Below, piece after piece: positions 1 through 25,170 of a stretch of 64,000 nucleotides of DNA. Under the pieces are notes generated by a model. That model was not told where the DNA came from, did no database searches, and saw only the letters and a list, made by a program, of their open reading frames with translations. Position 1 is the stretch's first letter; the number at the start of each line of letters is the position of its first letter. Made by a program: the position numbers and the translations under genes. The stretch comes from Acanthaster planci (lineage: Eukaryota > Echinodermata > Asteroidea > Valvatida > Acanthasteridae), in assembly GCF_001949145.1 (NCBI RefSeq), contig NW_019091606.1, positions 90,122 to 154,121 on the forward strand, read 5' to 3'.

Positions 1-599
1 GATTAATGAATGTATTCAACATGTGTAAACGTCGCTGTTCCACTTGGAGTTCTTGAATTAAATTTGATGAATGTAAATTCCAGTTTGGTGTTTCATCATT
101 GATTTTTAGCTTAAATTTTGCAGAATCTGTGGGGAGGTGTTATAAAACAAATACTGACTGCTTTATTTCGCTGAACATTTTTACTATACCACTCGAAGTC
201 GTCAATATACATGTACATACATCATTTTTTTTACATGTGCATTACAGGCCTACACCAGTCATGTCAGCAAAAAAAAGTGCTTGCATGTCTAACAAAATAA
301 ACGAACCCAAGTAATACTCCCGGTCTTTGTCTGTTTTTACGCTACTCCACGTAAACTGGTCAGCTCCTCCTCTGTTCCCGCCTCTTGGAATGTAATACAT
401 TTTTTTTTTTAAATTTTAGAAAACTGGAGATTTACAGCAGAATGCTCACGACATGCACAACGACTAGACACAACTTATGCAAAAATAGGTCATTAAAACT
501 ACTTAATATCCATTGACCTTCGTCTGTTTTCTATGAAGTGTCTTTCGCGATCTCCATGTTTCGAAGGTAGACCACGATGCCCGAAATTCCGCTGCCCCA
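1..599. other. Upstream flank of PSMD11, no gene recognised
   Basis: This stretch is AT-rich and holds only short open frames without recognisable similarity. It contains TACATGTA-type words and a T run near 400. I see no exon of a neighbouring gene on either strand, although one ending or starting beyond the window edge cannot be excluded. Confidence 0.5.
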
Positions 600-712
600 T
601 GGTTTCTGGCCAATGGTCCGCCAAAAGAGATGATCGAATCGATTCCCAGTTTGTAATCGTGTTGCGGTATATGTCTTGCCAGAGCACCAGTCCAACCATT
701 GTGAAAAGCAAA

Positions 713-724
<12 letters not shown>
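600..724 (+). promoter_or_regulatory. PSMD11: Putative PSMD11 proximal promoter and start-codon context
   Basis: A CCAAT-type sequence (GCCAATGG) lies at 609-616, about 100 bp before the start codon. The start itself sits in AAAATGGCGGCCGCC, which resembles a YY1 element overlapping the initiator ATG, an arrangement known from many housekeeping genes. No TATA box is obvious. The transcription start is inferred to lie between about 630 and 705 and is not directly visible. An in-frame upstream ATG at 533 would give a long N-terminal extension that matches nothing in the Rpn6 family, so 713 is taken as the start. Confidence 0.4.
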
Positions 725-13770
<13,046 letters not shown>

Positions 13771-13904
13771 AAAGGTCAGGGTTATGTTCCGTGTTTAAAG
13801 CTTACTTGTGAAATAGATGAGAATTTACTGCTGAAGCCAGTGGAGGTTCTTCACCGACATGTATATGAAGGAGAGCTGTGAAATTGGGTCTGGGTTCCAT
13901 GAAA

Positions 13905-13938
13905 ACATATCACGTGTCATATATGACATGTGATATGT
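13905..13938. repeat. 34-bp near-perfect palindrome
   Basis: The halves ACATATCACGTGTCATA and TATGACATGTGATATGT are reverse complements except for one base pair (CACGTG against CACATG). It lies 135 bp after the PSMD11 stop codon and would form a 16-17 bp hairpin in the 3' UTR. Confidence 0.85.
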
Positions 13939-14579
13939 GTGTAATAAGGCATTTCAAATGACTGGGTTCTGAACAATTCACATGAGAAGATGTGCATTTC
14001 AGTTGCAATGAGTGTTATTCCAATCCACGGTTAAGGCATTGACTGGCTGTATAAATTATTCATATTAGGATTATGGATATTTAAGAGTGTCAGTGCTGTC
14101 ATACCACACTATCTTTTGATAATGGGGTAGGTTGGGGTCTATACATCACACAATAATTCAGCAATGATGGGCCTTTAATAGGGTGCCAAGAATGCCACAG
14201 GTCACATGTTTCATCAGAAAAGTGGGTAAACTGTCATCCAGAAATCACCACTCCTGGCTCCCTCCAAATAATTGACAATATTAATGGAAGTAACGTAGAC
14301 TAACACCCATTTGAGGGAACAGCGGTTGATTCTTAGTGCACACTTAAGCTATTGTGGTGCCTTTGCCGCCCTGAACGGTAGAGTTACCGGTATTTTGACG
14401 GGTGTCATGATTTTGCAGGTAGAACAAACATGTATTTTTCCTGTTTCCAGTTCTCTCTGATGAGGGGCAGATCTGTGTTTGCCGGGGGGAGGGGATAGCT
14501 GTCAACAAGGACTTTACAGACACCTGGAACGCATTCATTCTCACAATACTCTGCATATACCGCATCTACCATGAAGATT

Positions 14580-15209
14580 TACAGCGTGTATCATAAAAAA
14601 CGCAACAAGATTTCTGATCAAGTTGGTGAAAACTGTGTTACCTTAACACCAAAGTGAGTAGTAGCACCTTAAAGCCGCCCATCTCCTCTTCAATACACGG
14701 TCATGGATGGCCGACTAATCACTCTTTTTGGACAATGGGACAAAATTGGCTTGGGACCAAGTCTTAGACACTGCAATAACCATGGAATCTTATTAGAAAC
14801 TAACTTGACAACATGAAATAATGAAATGAATAATCACAACTTAACATTGCTTTCTTCAGGATATCTTTCTGCAGGGCTAGAACCTGTAACAAGCACATTA
14901 ATGCAACACACCTTTGATCTAGAGACTATGTAATGACTCGCTTGTCTGAACATTTCATAAGAGAGATGGAGAATTGAACAGGATTTATGCTGGTGTAACT
15001 AAACTGAAACTTTGTCCCAAGCCCATTTTGTCCTATTGTCCGAAAAGAATGATTAGTCAGCCGTCCATGACCGTGTATGAATAAATAACATATCATTGGA
15101 AAGAGGAGATAGGTGGCTTTAAGGTGCTACTACTCACTTTGGTGTAAAGCTAACACAATTTTTACAAACTTCAACAGAAATCTTGTTGCGTTTTTGGATA
15201 CACACTGTA
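14580..15209. mobile_element. Large foldback element (inverted arms of about 190-210 bp)
   Basis: The left arm is 14580-14768 and the right arm is about 15001-15209. Shared blocks, read on the left arm, include AACGCAACAAGATTTCTG, ACCAAAGTGAGTAGTAGCAC, CACGGTCATGGA and GGCTTGGGAC. The right arm carries an extra segment of about 20 bp containing AATAAA. The loop of about 230 bp has no coding potential. The arms are similar enough to form a long RNA duplex if transcribed. It is probably a MITE or foldback transposon. Confidence 0.85.
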
Positions 15210-15639
15210 TAGGGTATGCCAATACCACCGTACGTATTGTACTATTGAATTCACCCCTGTTATTTATGCCATATTTGCCTTTTCTTGGCTGCTGTAAAGG
15301 GTTGTTTGAAATACCCAAAACCGCTATGTGTGTGTGAAGATCTGCTATACAACCTGTCAATGTGCGCACACACTGAATGAGAAGCCTGGATCGTTTCTCA
15401 CTTTGGAGGCTTGATGGACTTCAGAGAAACATTATAATGGGTCCACTTTTGTGTGAAGTATCTTAAGGACACGGGTAAAGTTATTAAGCACACCACCCAA
15501 AATGGGCGCAGGAATAAAGGACATAAAACTGTCGTTCTTTCCCTTGTCATTTCTGTCCTCGTTTGTATGTTGAAGATTACGACTTGGATTGTAGTAGCTA
15601 AGTAAACTATTATTGTTCATTCCTTTTGAATAATGAGGA

Positions 15640-15645
15640 AATAAA
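15640..15645 (+). terminator. PSMD11: Candidate PSMD11 polyadenylation signal AATAAA
   Basis: AATAAA is followed within about 35 bp by a GT/T-rich stretch (TGCGTTTTGGTTTTTTCATC), consistent with a cleavage and polyadenylation site. An alternative signal lies at 15080-15085. Usage is not shown by sequence alone. Confidence 0.35.
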
Positions 15646-15660
15646 TTGTGGAGAACTTTT

Positions 15661-18600
15661 CACTTCTGAAATGCGTTTTGGTTTTTTCATCCATGGTTGT
15701 TTTACTGAGATAGTGCACACTAGATGTATGTCCTGTGTGTAGCATTTCAGGATGAAGATTAGTGAGGGCAAAATATCAGTGACTTTAAAGCTGAAGCCTT
15801 ATGTTACATGTTCGGACTTTTTAAACCTCCTTTTACATATCCAAAAACAGTAGTTATTATTATCAGGTGCCGTGACCATGTTGGAACCGACTGGATGTAA
15901 GTGACCAATCTTTTCCACAGCGTTAGAACATCCCATCTGTCTGCAGAACAAATCTTTCGGATAAAGCATATGCATGTGTCCCTCTGTTGCCAATTCGAGC
16001 CTAGTTGTCATGTATTTGGCATGGGGAATGTAGGTCCACAGGTAAACAAATGATTTTTAGGCAGATTAAGGGATATGGAATTCCGGGTATCTTTTAGGAC
16101 ATGTACGTTGCATACATGTCCTACAGGGCTTTTAATTGTTTATGTTTTTGTTGTTTGGGGGTTTGGTTTACTTTGCTGTATTTTTGAATTTTTGGAGGGG
16201 TGCATCTTTGCATTTTCGGAGTAGCATTTTGTGTCAGGCTTTGTTCTTGTGTGTTTTACTTCACGGTCATTCTGTTCATTTTTTGCTTTTTTGTATACTC
16301 GACGGATTTCTGATTCTTGGTTCCGTTTTGTTTTATTTTGGTGTGTGTTTGTCTCCTGGGGGTTGTCTGAAACAAATTATGAGCAAAAGGAGACAAGGGG
16401 CCGACACATTTTTGGGGTTATTTTTAATGAATACAGAAGTCAACGACCAATGCCGTTTGTTGTGTGCTTACATCACAACTGGAAGGCCGCAGACGCCAGA
16501 TATTGAAACTTGCCGCTGTGGCATACAAGATGGGGTCCTCTCGCTGCTTCAAGTTGCACGATCAGGAATACCTATTGACGATAACGACATGTTTGACATT
16601 GTAACTCACGGCTTCAGCGAAAGCGGTGGCCATTAAGATAATGATATTATATTAATATAATGATGATCACTGATACCCTAGTTTTTTTTCAGTTACGTCT
16701 CTTGCTGCGTGTCTCTTGGACAACGTGACTAAAGACAGCGACATCTAGTGATAATTATAGCTCAAGGGCCAAACGTTGATTGGACGATGTTATTTTAAGA
16801 TCAACCTTACTCAGATTTGAAAAACTTTAATTCAAAGAATTTCCCAGGGCTAAGCAATTAAGCCGAGACTCAGACTAATCAGGCCACGCTTATTTTATCA
16901 GCTTATGAAACCACGGGTTCAGCGCTCGAATGGCCAAAACTGAATTATGTTTGTTTGTTGCGGTGTTGAGTTGTTTGTTCTTTGGTGGCAGTGTTGGGAA
17001 AAACGTTTTGGTGGGCAATTCCTTTGTCCAACCCAGCAAGACGGAACCACCGGTGACCTCGGTTTGGAGTCAGTTGTACATTGCCTCCTCAAAATTTTTT
17101 GAGTACGAAAAATGAAAAAGTTTACGTAGCCTCAATTATGTCCAGTTTCTTTTGTACTTTAAAGACGCTGTTAGTCAGAACAATGGTGGATTGGGGCCCT
17201 GCAGGTTTATCCCCTCCCCCACCGATTTTTTTTTTCGGGGGGTATTGTTTTGATTTGTTTTTAATATAAGAAAAGGACAAAATTTCAGACCAAAGCTTTG
17301 GACTTTCACAGCCATGTAAACCCTGCAAAATACAACCTCACCCATCTTGGTTCGGCTCTGCCGTTGAGAAAGAATCAAGTTTTTAGTAAAACACTTGAAG
17401 AGTATGTGACAGTTGAGCATAATCCCCATTTTCCTGTACTATGTTACGTGGGTTTGAGTAACGGCCTTCCATTTTCCCACATAGCAGTATCTAAGGTATC
17501 ATGAAGCTATTCTGAATGACAACCCCACCTCCCAAATGTAGACAAAATATAGTTGGTGGTGGTCTTTTGTGCGTGAAGGTTTGCAGTGTATTTTCTACCA
17601 GATCCGCATGTTTTGACTGATACTTATAGCCTCATGTGTCACGAACCTACACTGTAGTAACAATTACATCAATGAGTTGTGTAGTGTGTGGCAATATAGC
17701 AAAAGAGTTACTATGATACAAAAATGTGAATGCAGCTTTTACACAAGATGTCAACGACATGACTCAAACTAAGATTTGTCAATTTTAAACACGGAATACG
17801 CATTTAGACAAATATCAATGAACGCTTGATCCTAATTACGCATTAATTGCAGGCTACTTGACTTACATGTAAAATGCCTCTTGTATTGGGCCTTCACTGT
17901 CTTGCCCAATGGCACTGCAGAGTACACCAACGACACTTGTCGTAACATTTGTATTGCAGCACCTGACGAAAAAACACTCCGCACCAACGCTCGCTTTGCT
18001 CACTTGTCTCGTTGATTTCTTTTTCCCAGCCGTGGCAACCTCCTTATTCATACACCCCATTGTTATTTTTACCGCCTACAAAACGCGAGTAACCCCCCCC
18101 CCGAAAGAAACTCCCCTCCCAATTGCCGTATCACGTTTCACTTTCTGTTTTGCATATGTCCTGCCATGCTACGCATTGCCCGGGTATATGTGTAGGCCTA
18201 CATGTAGAATATGCACAAGATCCTTGTGTGTTGCGTTTTCGATTATTCGTCATGGATGGAAATGTGCTTATGCTGCAAGAGCATAAATTCTGGTGACTCA
18301 CTCCAAGTGAGTCCCCCGTCGGTACCTCGTCGGTTCCTTCCTGAGCAGCATATTCGTTCACAGCATTTCCATCTGTTGGTCTAGATATTCTTCCGTTAAT
18401 CATCTGTACAGCCGGGAGCTGAATGCTTTATTTTGTACAATACCATCAATTTTATAACATCTATTTTAAAAGTCAGTACTACCTCGTTTATGAACATGTC
18501 TTAAAACGTATCCATTGCCTCCGAGGCCACCATAAAGGAAGCACTCTGTAATAAGTGAATGAATTAACTGTCATGAAATATTTGATGGCGAAATAAAAGG

Positions 18601-19629
18601 ATTGGCCTGGGGTCGTTTCGCTGAATTATGTAATTTATTGGAGCGAATTTGCCATTTCTGCATATGTGTTATTCTTAAGTTACATTGAAATTCATTTAGT
18701 ACAAAGATGAAATGTAGCTTGTTGTTGAAAACAAAATTCCCGTGTTGGGAAGTTGGCTTCATTCATCGTCCAGCGGAAACAAAAAAGGACTCTACGTGTG
18801 CATAGAATAAATTTGTTACAGTAATAAAATATTTGGTAATTTGAATTGAAGGCGCAGTTTTAGGCTCATGATAATGGATCTCCTTACTTAGCACAAAAAA
18901 AAACAAAACAAACATTAGATCAAACTGAGGAAAATCGAGAAACAAACCCTAGTTGTGCCATGAGTAGGGTTGGAGGTGTCCCAGACTGTTGCACCAAATT
19001 ATGCGCCGTCTCCCACACGGGCAGACGCACCTCAAACATCGAGGAAGGAACCGAGGAAGGTTATGTGTCAATATGGTCGTCCAATCAGTCAACTATTGTC
19101 ACACCACGTGGTAGTAATGCGACCTTGACTAAGGAAGCATTGGTTGTACAAATACCCAGAACAAGGGAAATTACAATGAAACATCCTGTGTGGGCAGTGA
19201 CATTTTGTAACAGGTCATTATCTTGAACATCTTCTTGTTAAGGTCGATCTGTGAAGGAGAGAAAGTAGGCAGATGATGTAATTGCACTAATCATATTTTA
19301 CTTGAATTGTTTTAAAAGAGTTTGGCATTCCGATTGAGCACCATACGTCGGACGTAACATTCCACCAAGCATTCACCAAATTTAAATTTATTTAGACCAA
19401 CATAATTTTCAGGACCATGAACAATAATACAGAAGCTATTTTTTGAGGAAACTGAGATTAATTTCTTTATTTCTTGGACATGACAAATATTTTGGAAATA
19501 GGCAACCACCAATAACTATTGATTGTGTCCTTTCTTATGACACCAAGAAATCCAATTTACTGTCACAGATGACTGAGCACGAAGCAGTTCAATCAACCAT
19601 GTCAGAACTGGTCTTGCACCAGATTCACC
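15661..19629. other. Intergenic stretch, no gene recognised
   Basis: The stretch contains open frames, the longest being 166 codons at 16136-16636 on the plus strand. That frame starts in T-rich low-complexity sequence, encodes a hydrophobic run with no recognisable family, and is not supported. C-rich runs occur near 17210 and 18090. Confidence 0.5.
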
Positions 19630-19938
19630 GCAGCCCAACTCTGACAATTCCTAGCCCATTTCTCCCGGCCGACACACGCGGGTCTCTTTGTAGTAACTCA
19701 CGGACAGCCCTGATGTTCACGTTTGATCTTGCCGTTCTTCGTCAGCCTGAGCGACCCTTGTTGAGATTCAAGCTTGTCCCCTCCCTTTGGTGCTTTCGGA
19801 TGTTTTTCCAAATTGTTGACTTGGTGGGGATGGCACGGTCAGGAAACGCTGACCAGATGCATCGGCTACTAGCTGAAAGCTTCCAGTCCTCAACCACGCT
19901 GTTACCACAAACATACGCTGCTCAGCTGTAAGCTGCAT
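19630..19938 (-). pseudogene. Broken mariner-type transposase N-terminus
   Basis: Reading the minus strand from the ATG at 19938, the frame gives MQLTAEQRMFVVTAWLRTGS, then shifts by one base near 19850. It continues with FPDRAIPTKSTIWKNIRKHQ, REGTSLNLNKGRSG, an in-frame stop at 19742-19744, RRTARS and RAVRELLQRDPRVSA. The order is helix-turn-helix, then a GTSLN..KGRSGR-RTAR linker, then a second helical region. This matches the DNA-binding N-terminus of IS630/Tc1/mariner-superfamily transposases. At least one frameshift and one stop make it dead, and no DDE catalytic region is present. The plus-strand open frame over the same DNA is a shadow. Confidence 0.7.
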
Positions 19939-20147
19939 TTGCTGGTCTGAGAAAATGAATATTAACCTTTTGCTGCAGTGTCTGAATATTTCCCTTTGTG
20001 TAAAGTGCGAGGCATTAGGCTTATGCATGTATAAAACCAAAGGATCAGCAGGTTTTTTTAATGTATTAGTTATTTTGTATTTAAGATTCCACTAAGATCC
20101 AACCGACATGCCTATTTCTTATCATTTTGAATGTCTACCAGGGTGCC

Positions 20148-20317
20148 GTTGTCGCTAAAAGGGATGTCGAGGGTGTGACCCCCGGCCCCCCATGGGTTGG
20201 TTTTGTCGGGAGTTACATTACACTCGTTTGCGTGACTGTTCGTTGACAAATTTCACGTGCCCCCCCCCCCTTCAAAACGGTCTAGCGACGCCCGTGTATC
20301 AGGGCTACTGATCTCTA
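20148..20317. repeat. C-rich repeat-like segment
   Basis: The segment contains GTTGTCGCTAAAAGGG near one end and AAAACGGTCTAGCGACGCCC near the other, with long C runs between them (20260-20271). The TCGCTA/TAGCGA words form weak inverted ends. It is probably a degraded mobile element. Confidence 0.3.
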
Positions 20318-20320
20318 TGC

Positions 20321-20741
20321 ACTGGGATAGGCAGCTCAGCGGTTACTGAATTGAGACACTGCACGGCCATCTTAGGATATTCAATAGAATGGCCTCCATC
20401 TTCAGTTCATTCACTGAGTGCATTTATGCACGCCGCTAAAGCCGGTGACTTGGAAACTGCTATTGTGTTTTCAAGATGTATTTTTTGCGTTGGGGAGATG
20501 TTAATTATATATCACAGGTTCGGCCCNNNNNNNNNNNNNNNNNNNNNNNNNNNNNNNNNNNNNNNNNNNNNNNNNNNNNNNNNNNNNNNNNNNNNNNNNN
20601 NNNNNNNNNNNNNNNNNNNNNNNNNTATTAATATACGTTAGGTAAGGGCAAAACCTGTTATATATAATGCTATTGTATTGAATAGCCTAAGATGGCCGCG
20701 CAGTCGCTTCAATTCGCAGAGCAAAGCTGCCTATCCATTGA
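20321..20741. mobile_element. Inverted-repeat element spanning the assembly gap
   Basis: The left arm (20321-20390) and the reverse complement of the right arm (20671-20741) share GGATAGGCAGCT, GAATTGA, CGGCCATCTTAGG and TATTCAATA in order. Immediately inside lie TATCACAGGTTCGGCCC on the left and its counterpart AAGGGCAAAACCTGTTATA on the right. The centre is unresolved (99 Ns). It shares TTTTTGCGTTGGGGAGATG with 30522-30540 and AAGGGCAAA-CCGTTATATATAAT with 51251 onward, which defines a repeat family. Confidence 0.7.
20527..20625. other. Assembly gap (99 Ns)
   Basis: This is a run of unresolved bases lying in the middle of an inverted repeat. Difficulty sequencing through the palindrome probably caused the gap. 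Confidence 0.99.
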
Positions 20742-23700
20742 TATGGGCCACCTCCTGGCTGGGGCTTACGTCAGCTGACTGGCTCTGATAATTCGACTGC
20801 AGGTAGAAAATACAACGTCAATTCCTGTCGCAGCTCATTTCACACGCGCACGCTCGCACACGTTTGGGCAACGCAAGACGAATACGTGCAATATTAAATC
20901 TCACGCAACAGCGCTTCGGTAGGGAATGATGCTTGTAAAACTGACCGATGGCGAAATTTAGGGGTTATTCATGCACAAGAGTGGATGTGCAGTACATGTA
21001 CGGGGGGCGTAAGGTGAGTCAGTGCATGCGTTCTAGTCTGCATGAAACTGCAGGGGAAGAGGGCCAGAAGAAGTGCATGTTTGGCTTGATCTGTCTTTAT
21101 GGAGACGACACTAACTTCGATCTTCGAACACCGTTGAGGTAGACTTGACGTTACATAAGATTTGCGGTAAACTGGACACAATGCGGCGCCCAGGTTAGGG
21201 GTGAAACAATCAAAATATACGAGCGATGGGTATAGTTGCTCATAAATATGAATAAATGTCTACATGTGGAAACTCGGAGGGGTTCAGTAATGACAAAAAG
21301 GGGGAATACGACATATGCCCCCTAATAAAAGAGAGGGATGCACAGGCGCACTAGCTACTCCCCCCCCCCAGTACGATAACCCAAACACACACACACACAA
21401 ACAGGTCGCAAATGCCCCACCCCACCAAAAGTGATGTAACGCGACGCGCATATAATACATGTACTTCATATACTGCAGGTCAGGCATCGCCTATTGGTAT
21501 CACTTTTTGTCACATTTGTGGATTAAGAAAATTGCTTCCTTGCTCTTAAAGAGCCGGGAGTTTTGGACCTCATAGCCGGAAAACGAATTTTTTTCTCAAC
21601 CAATATACTGGGGCTACACCTCTGTTTATTGCCAGTCTTGAGAGGAGACTACAGTCTTTGCACGCCTTGGCAGCTTCTGCTAAAATTGGATCTTATACGT
21701 CTCTTTTATAAATAAACCACGGAGAACCTCAAATTAGGAACAAAAGGAAGGGCATTTTCTGCATTAAAGTTGGATTTAAGTGAAAATAAATATTTATCCT
21801 GAAACAAGGTATTTCTGAAAATGAAACATTACTGTTCTCGGAATGCAGGCTTTATTCAAGCTCGGTTACCCAAGGGTGTTGTGTACAAAAACATTTCGTA
21901 CCCAGCAGAGAGACACGGAATCCGGCTCCCCAAGATTTCAGCTGTCCCGTGACTAATCCTTCTCAGACTTGGCACAAGGTATGCTTGTCAACCTGGATAA
22001 ATTTGTGGTCCGTGGACTGGAGGGTTCATTACAATCAAGACTGTTAGCTTTTTTTCTGAAAAGCCAGGACAAAATGTCCCTCCAAATGACATTAATAACG
22101 GAAATGGGGTTTCTCAACATGTTTTGGGAATGTCATCTTTGGACAGGCCTAGAAATATCTTCAGACGTAATTAAATGGAAAGAAAATGAAAGGTAATGAA
22201 ATGAGCTTTAATCTGATTTATATACAACACTTAAGAAAGGTGTAAGTTATTTTCCTGATTTTTTTAATCGGGGATATTTATCATATCTGTGGTTACTCTT
22301 GACTGTTCTGCAACCAGATCTATGGGACTGACTGCGATCCCTGGAATGTTCGTCATGATATTTCGTGGAACTTGGGTTTGACCACTGGCGGAGGCCTTCC
22401 ACCGGACAACCGTTTCCTAGTCTTCCTGTAAACGGAGGCCTTTCGGCGGTTGTTGCCCTGTGTCCTGTCTCAACCGTCCGGAAAACGAATTTGTCAACAA
22501 ATGAATTCAAATGCGCCCGACCCGGGGGGGTGTACATGTGAGAGAGTTAGTGACAATACATCCCTTCCCCTCTGTCAGGACAGTGTATTTTGTTCGATAA
22601 AATAACGTCGGTCTGTACGGCAACCAAATGTTTGAAGGAATGGGGGGTTCATGTCTTCTAAATACATGTACCACTCGTAAATGAAAACCCCGTCATCATT
22701 CAAAGATTGAATCGAGGAAAAGGAAATCGCCTCCAATAGATACTTCAATTTGATAATGTGTTGACAAAAGAAAAATAAACAAACAAACAAACAAATAAGC
22801 CGCCATTACGAGGAAGGAAGTAGGAAGGGCCACATATTTCTTCGCATTTAGATGCGATATGGCCAACATGAAATGGATGATTTTCCGAACATACACCAAA
22901 AAGCCAAGTTACTGCTACTACTACTAATAATGAATATTTATAACGCGCCGGTATCCGCACGAGAGACGCTCATGGCGCAGTACAATCAAGAACAACGATA
23001 ATAACGATGGAGAAACTCGAGGCGACTGTTTTATTGTGCGGCCCAGCTCTGATTCACAAAATTCCTTTTCCAGGGTGGAAGACCCGGTTGCGCTCTTGAA
23101 TTAATCTTACTGAATAATGCCTCCCGGCGTACCCATTGACATCTAGACCTAGTTACTTCAGCGCTCCCCAGGTTTAGACATGGTGCCTTTTTGACATCAC
23201 ATTCAAGCGCTTCAGAACAGTTCGCTATAATTATCCACATTTCATTGCAGAAGCTCCCTCAACGTTCACTACTGCCACAGTCGGTTTTCATCTGGCTTCC
23301 TCTACTCGAAAGACAAAATAAAAACTGACCGGGCAAAAATCCTATAGCGCTCAAACGTAACATTTACCATCACCTATCACAGTGATGAAATTCCTGGGAA
23401 TATGCGGAATTTTGTTTTAAAAAAACCCACGCAAATGATGGAAGATTCCTAGCTGTTATTGTGTATTACCTTAGTGAGGTCTGTCGGCAACCTTGACTTT
23501 AATAACCAGATTTTAATAAGCTATGGTTACGTGTCGATGTTTTTCCTTTTGAATTTGAATTACGAGACAAGTTGCTAACTGCAGTGGCCTTAAATTTCTG
23601 TATGCAGCTCTGTTTTCTAAACGTCCCTATATTTGATTGCTGCATGCATAATGCAGCTGGTATCCAGCATGTAGGAAAGTGACATCGACAAAGCCAAAAG

Positions 23701-24880
23701 TATGCATTTTGGCGAGCGCCATAATGTATTCGTCTGCAGACCGAAGCAGTAAGAAACGTCAAGTGTATAATAGCGAGGATGGTGGAATGCAATTTTATTC
23801 CGACGACTGTTGTGTAATAGGTCTTTTACACATCTCAGAAGTTTCAGTTCAGAGTTTGGAAATAATTGAGGGCAGTTGGAATCAAAACATCTGATTTTAT
23901 GGGTTACACTTTCCTTTCAATTGACGACATCTGTGATGGGAGAAATTAAAAAAACAAAACAAACAATTTTGCTGACATTTTTAATGCTTCAGTCACAAAA
24001 TATACTCTAATGTTGTCACGTACCCCGTTGATTGAAACTGCACTCTGGACGAAGAATACATTCCGCTATGTATTTGCATCTGCTTTAAAGATGTTGTATT
24101 TCTTTGAAATTATCTAGGGTTTTTTTATCCTCCTTCAAAAAGGATAGAATTACGGCCCGTGACAAACGTCATTTAGTTTCAAACAAGTAATCACAATGCG
24201 TTTTCATAGTTTCAATTTCGGGGTATAGGCCTGAATAGTTAGGCGAGTTTGATATCATAAATTGTAACATTTATTCCTTCATTTCACTGCCCGATCAAGC
24301 AAGGCCGAATTCATAATCAAATTCTCGGAAGGAGGGCAAATTTGTTTTGGGCGGGGGGCCAAAGTTTCCAACAATATATCATACATTCTTCTATGTGCTT
24401 CCCGAGGGGCAGGGCTATATACATGCCGCTTGGTTGTTTAATTGCTTCTGGATGGAAGAGAACTGAGGTAGACAAAACACACCCTTTTCTCATTATTTAG
24501 AAATGAAAAAATGATTCCTTGGGCCAGGCATGGCCACCGTTGCTCCTCTGGATCCACCCTACGGTCCTTTGATGGCCTCTTTGGGGAAAGTAGGCTACGC
24601 TTCCTGATGTCAATGCGTACTATTTCACTTTTATTGAAATTTTGCACAAGTCTGTGATACGGTCATTCAGTTTTCACCCCAAATCCTTTAATAACTTGTC
24701 TCAGTAATTTCCAACTGGACAGTTTCGAATTTCCCTCCCATAGAGTCACTCTTAGACAAAACTTGATAGTTTTTATTTTGTCTTTTCTTAATAATTTTCC
24801 TTTTTCGAATTGTGCATATATCAGCAATCCCATTTCTCCCTCATGTCAATAGTGACTCTCGTATACATTGAACAGTCGTT
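20742..24880. other. Intergenic DNA upstream of CDK5R1, no gene recognised
   Basis: Only short, unrecognised frames are present. Simple sequence includes C and CA runs at about 21359-21402 and an AAAC run at about 22776-22796. Any distal regulatory elements of CDK5R1 could lie here, but none can be identified from a single sequence. Confidence 0.5.
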
Positions 24881-24889
24881 GATCACATG

Positions 24890-25080
24890 AGCACTTACCG
24901 GAAGGAGTTTTGAGGGCGAGCTGCGCGCTCCGTACGATATGTCACTTGCACCGCGGTATATGAAGTATGCTGATTAGGTAGTGACGTGCGGTTTCCTCAC
25001 AGGGAGGGAGAGCCGGTCGGACGGCCTCACATACACAGCGTATAAGCATTGGGCAAGGCGCCTGACATCACCATTCGATC
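24890..25080 (+). promoter_or_regulatory. CDK5R1: Putative CDK5R1 core promoter
   Basis: Base composition becomes GC-richer from about 24895. TATAAG at 25041-25046 is followed about 30 bp later by an initiator-like CACCATTC (about 25069-25076). That spacing fits a TATA/Inr promoter with transcription starting near 25072. A CRE half-site-like TGACGTG occurs near 24982. This would give a 5' UTR of about 270 nt without introns. Confidence 0.4.
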
Positions 25081-25149
25081 TCGTCGAGATAGAGTGAAAG
25101 GAAACGATCGCATTAGACTTCTATCACAGCAGTGCAGGAGACACGCAGC

Positions 25150-25170
25150 ATGATTGGGGCAGAAATTTAG
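25150..25170 (+). promoter_or_regulatory. Short upstream ORF in the CDK5R1 leader
   Basis: ATG ATT GGG GCA GAA ATT TAG encodes six residues and ends 172 nt before the p35 start codon. It is the only ATG I see between the proposed transcription start and 25343. It could moderate p35 translation if the leader begins near 25072. Confidence 0.4.

Larger units (their letters stand above)
13771..15660 (+). other. PSMD11: PSMD11 3' UTR and downstream flank
   Basis: No open frame follows the stop codon. AATAAA signals occur at 15080-15085 (inside the right arm of an inverted repeat) and at 15640-15645. If the latter is used, the 3' UTR would be about 1.9 kb and would contain both the 34-bp palindrome at 13905 and the large foldback at 14580-15209. 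The extent of the transcript is inferred. Confidence 0.4.

Noticed and set aside
533-712. 60-codon N-terminal extension of PSMD11
   Set aside because: It is in frame, but the extension has no counterpart in Rpn6. The ATG at 713 gives an N-terminus collinear with the human protein.
16136-16636. 166-codon plus-strand frame with a hydrophobic N-terminus
   Set aside because: The hydrophobic part comes from T-rich low-complexity sequence, no family is recognisable, and no promoter or splice support was found.
16930-17115. 61-codon frame starting with a signal-peptide-like segment
   Set aside because: The hydrophobic start is suggestive, but the remainder matches nothing and the frame is short, so chance is the better explanation.
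19443-19931. 162-codon plus-strand frame
   Set aside because: It overlaps the transposase relic on the opposite strand, which explains the open frame as a shadow.
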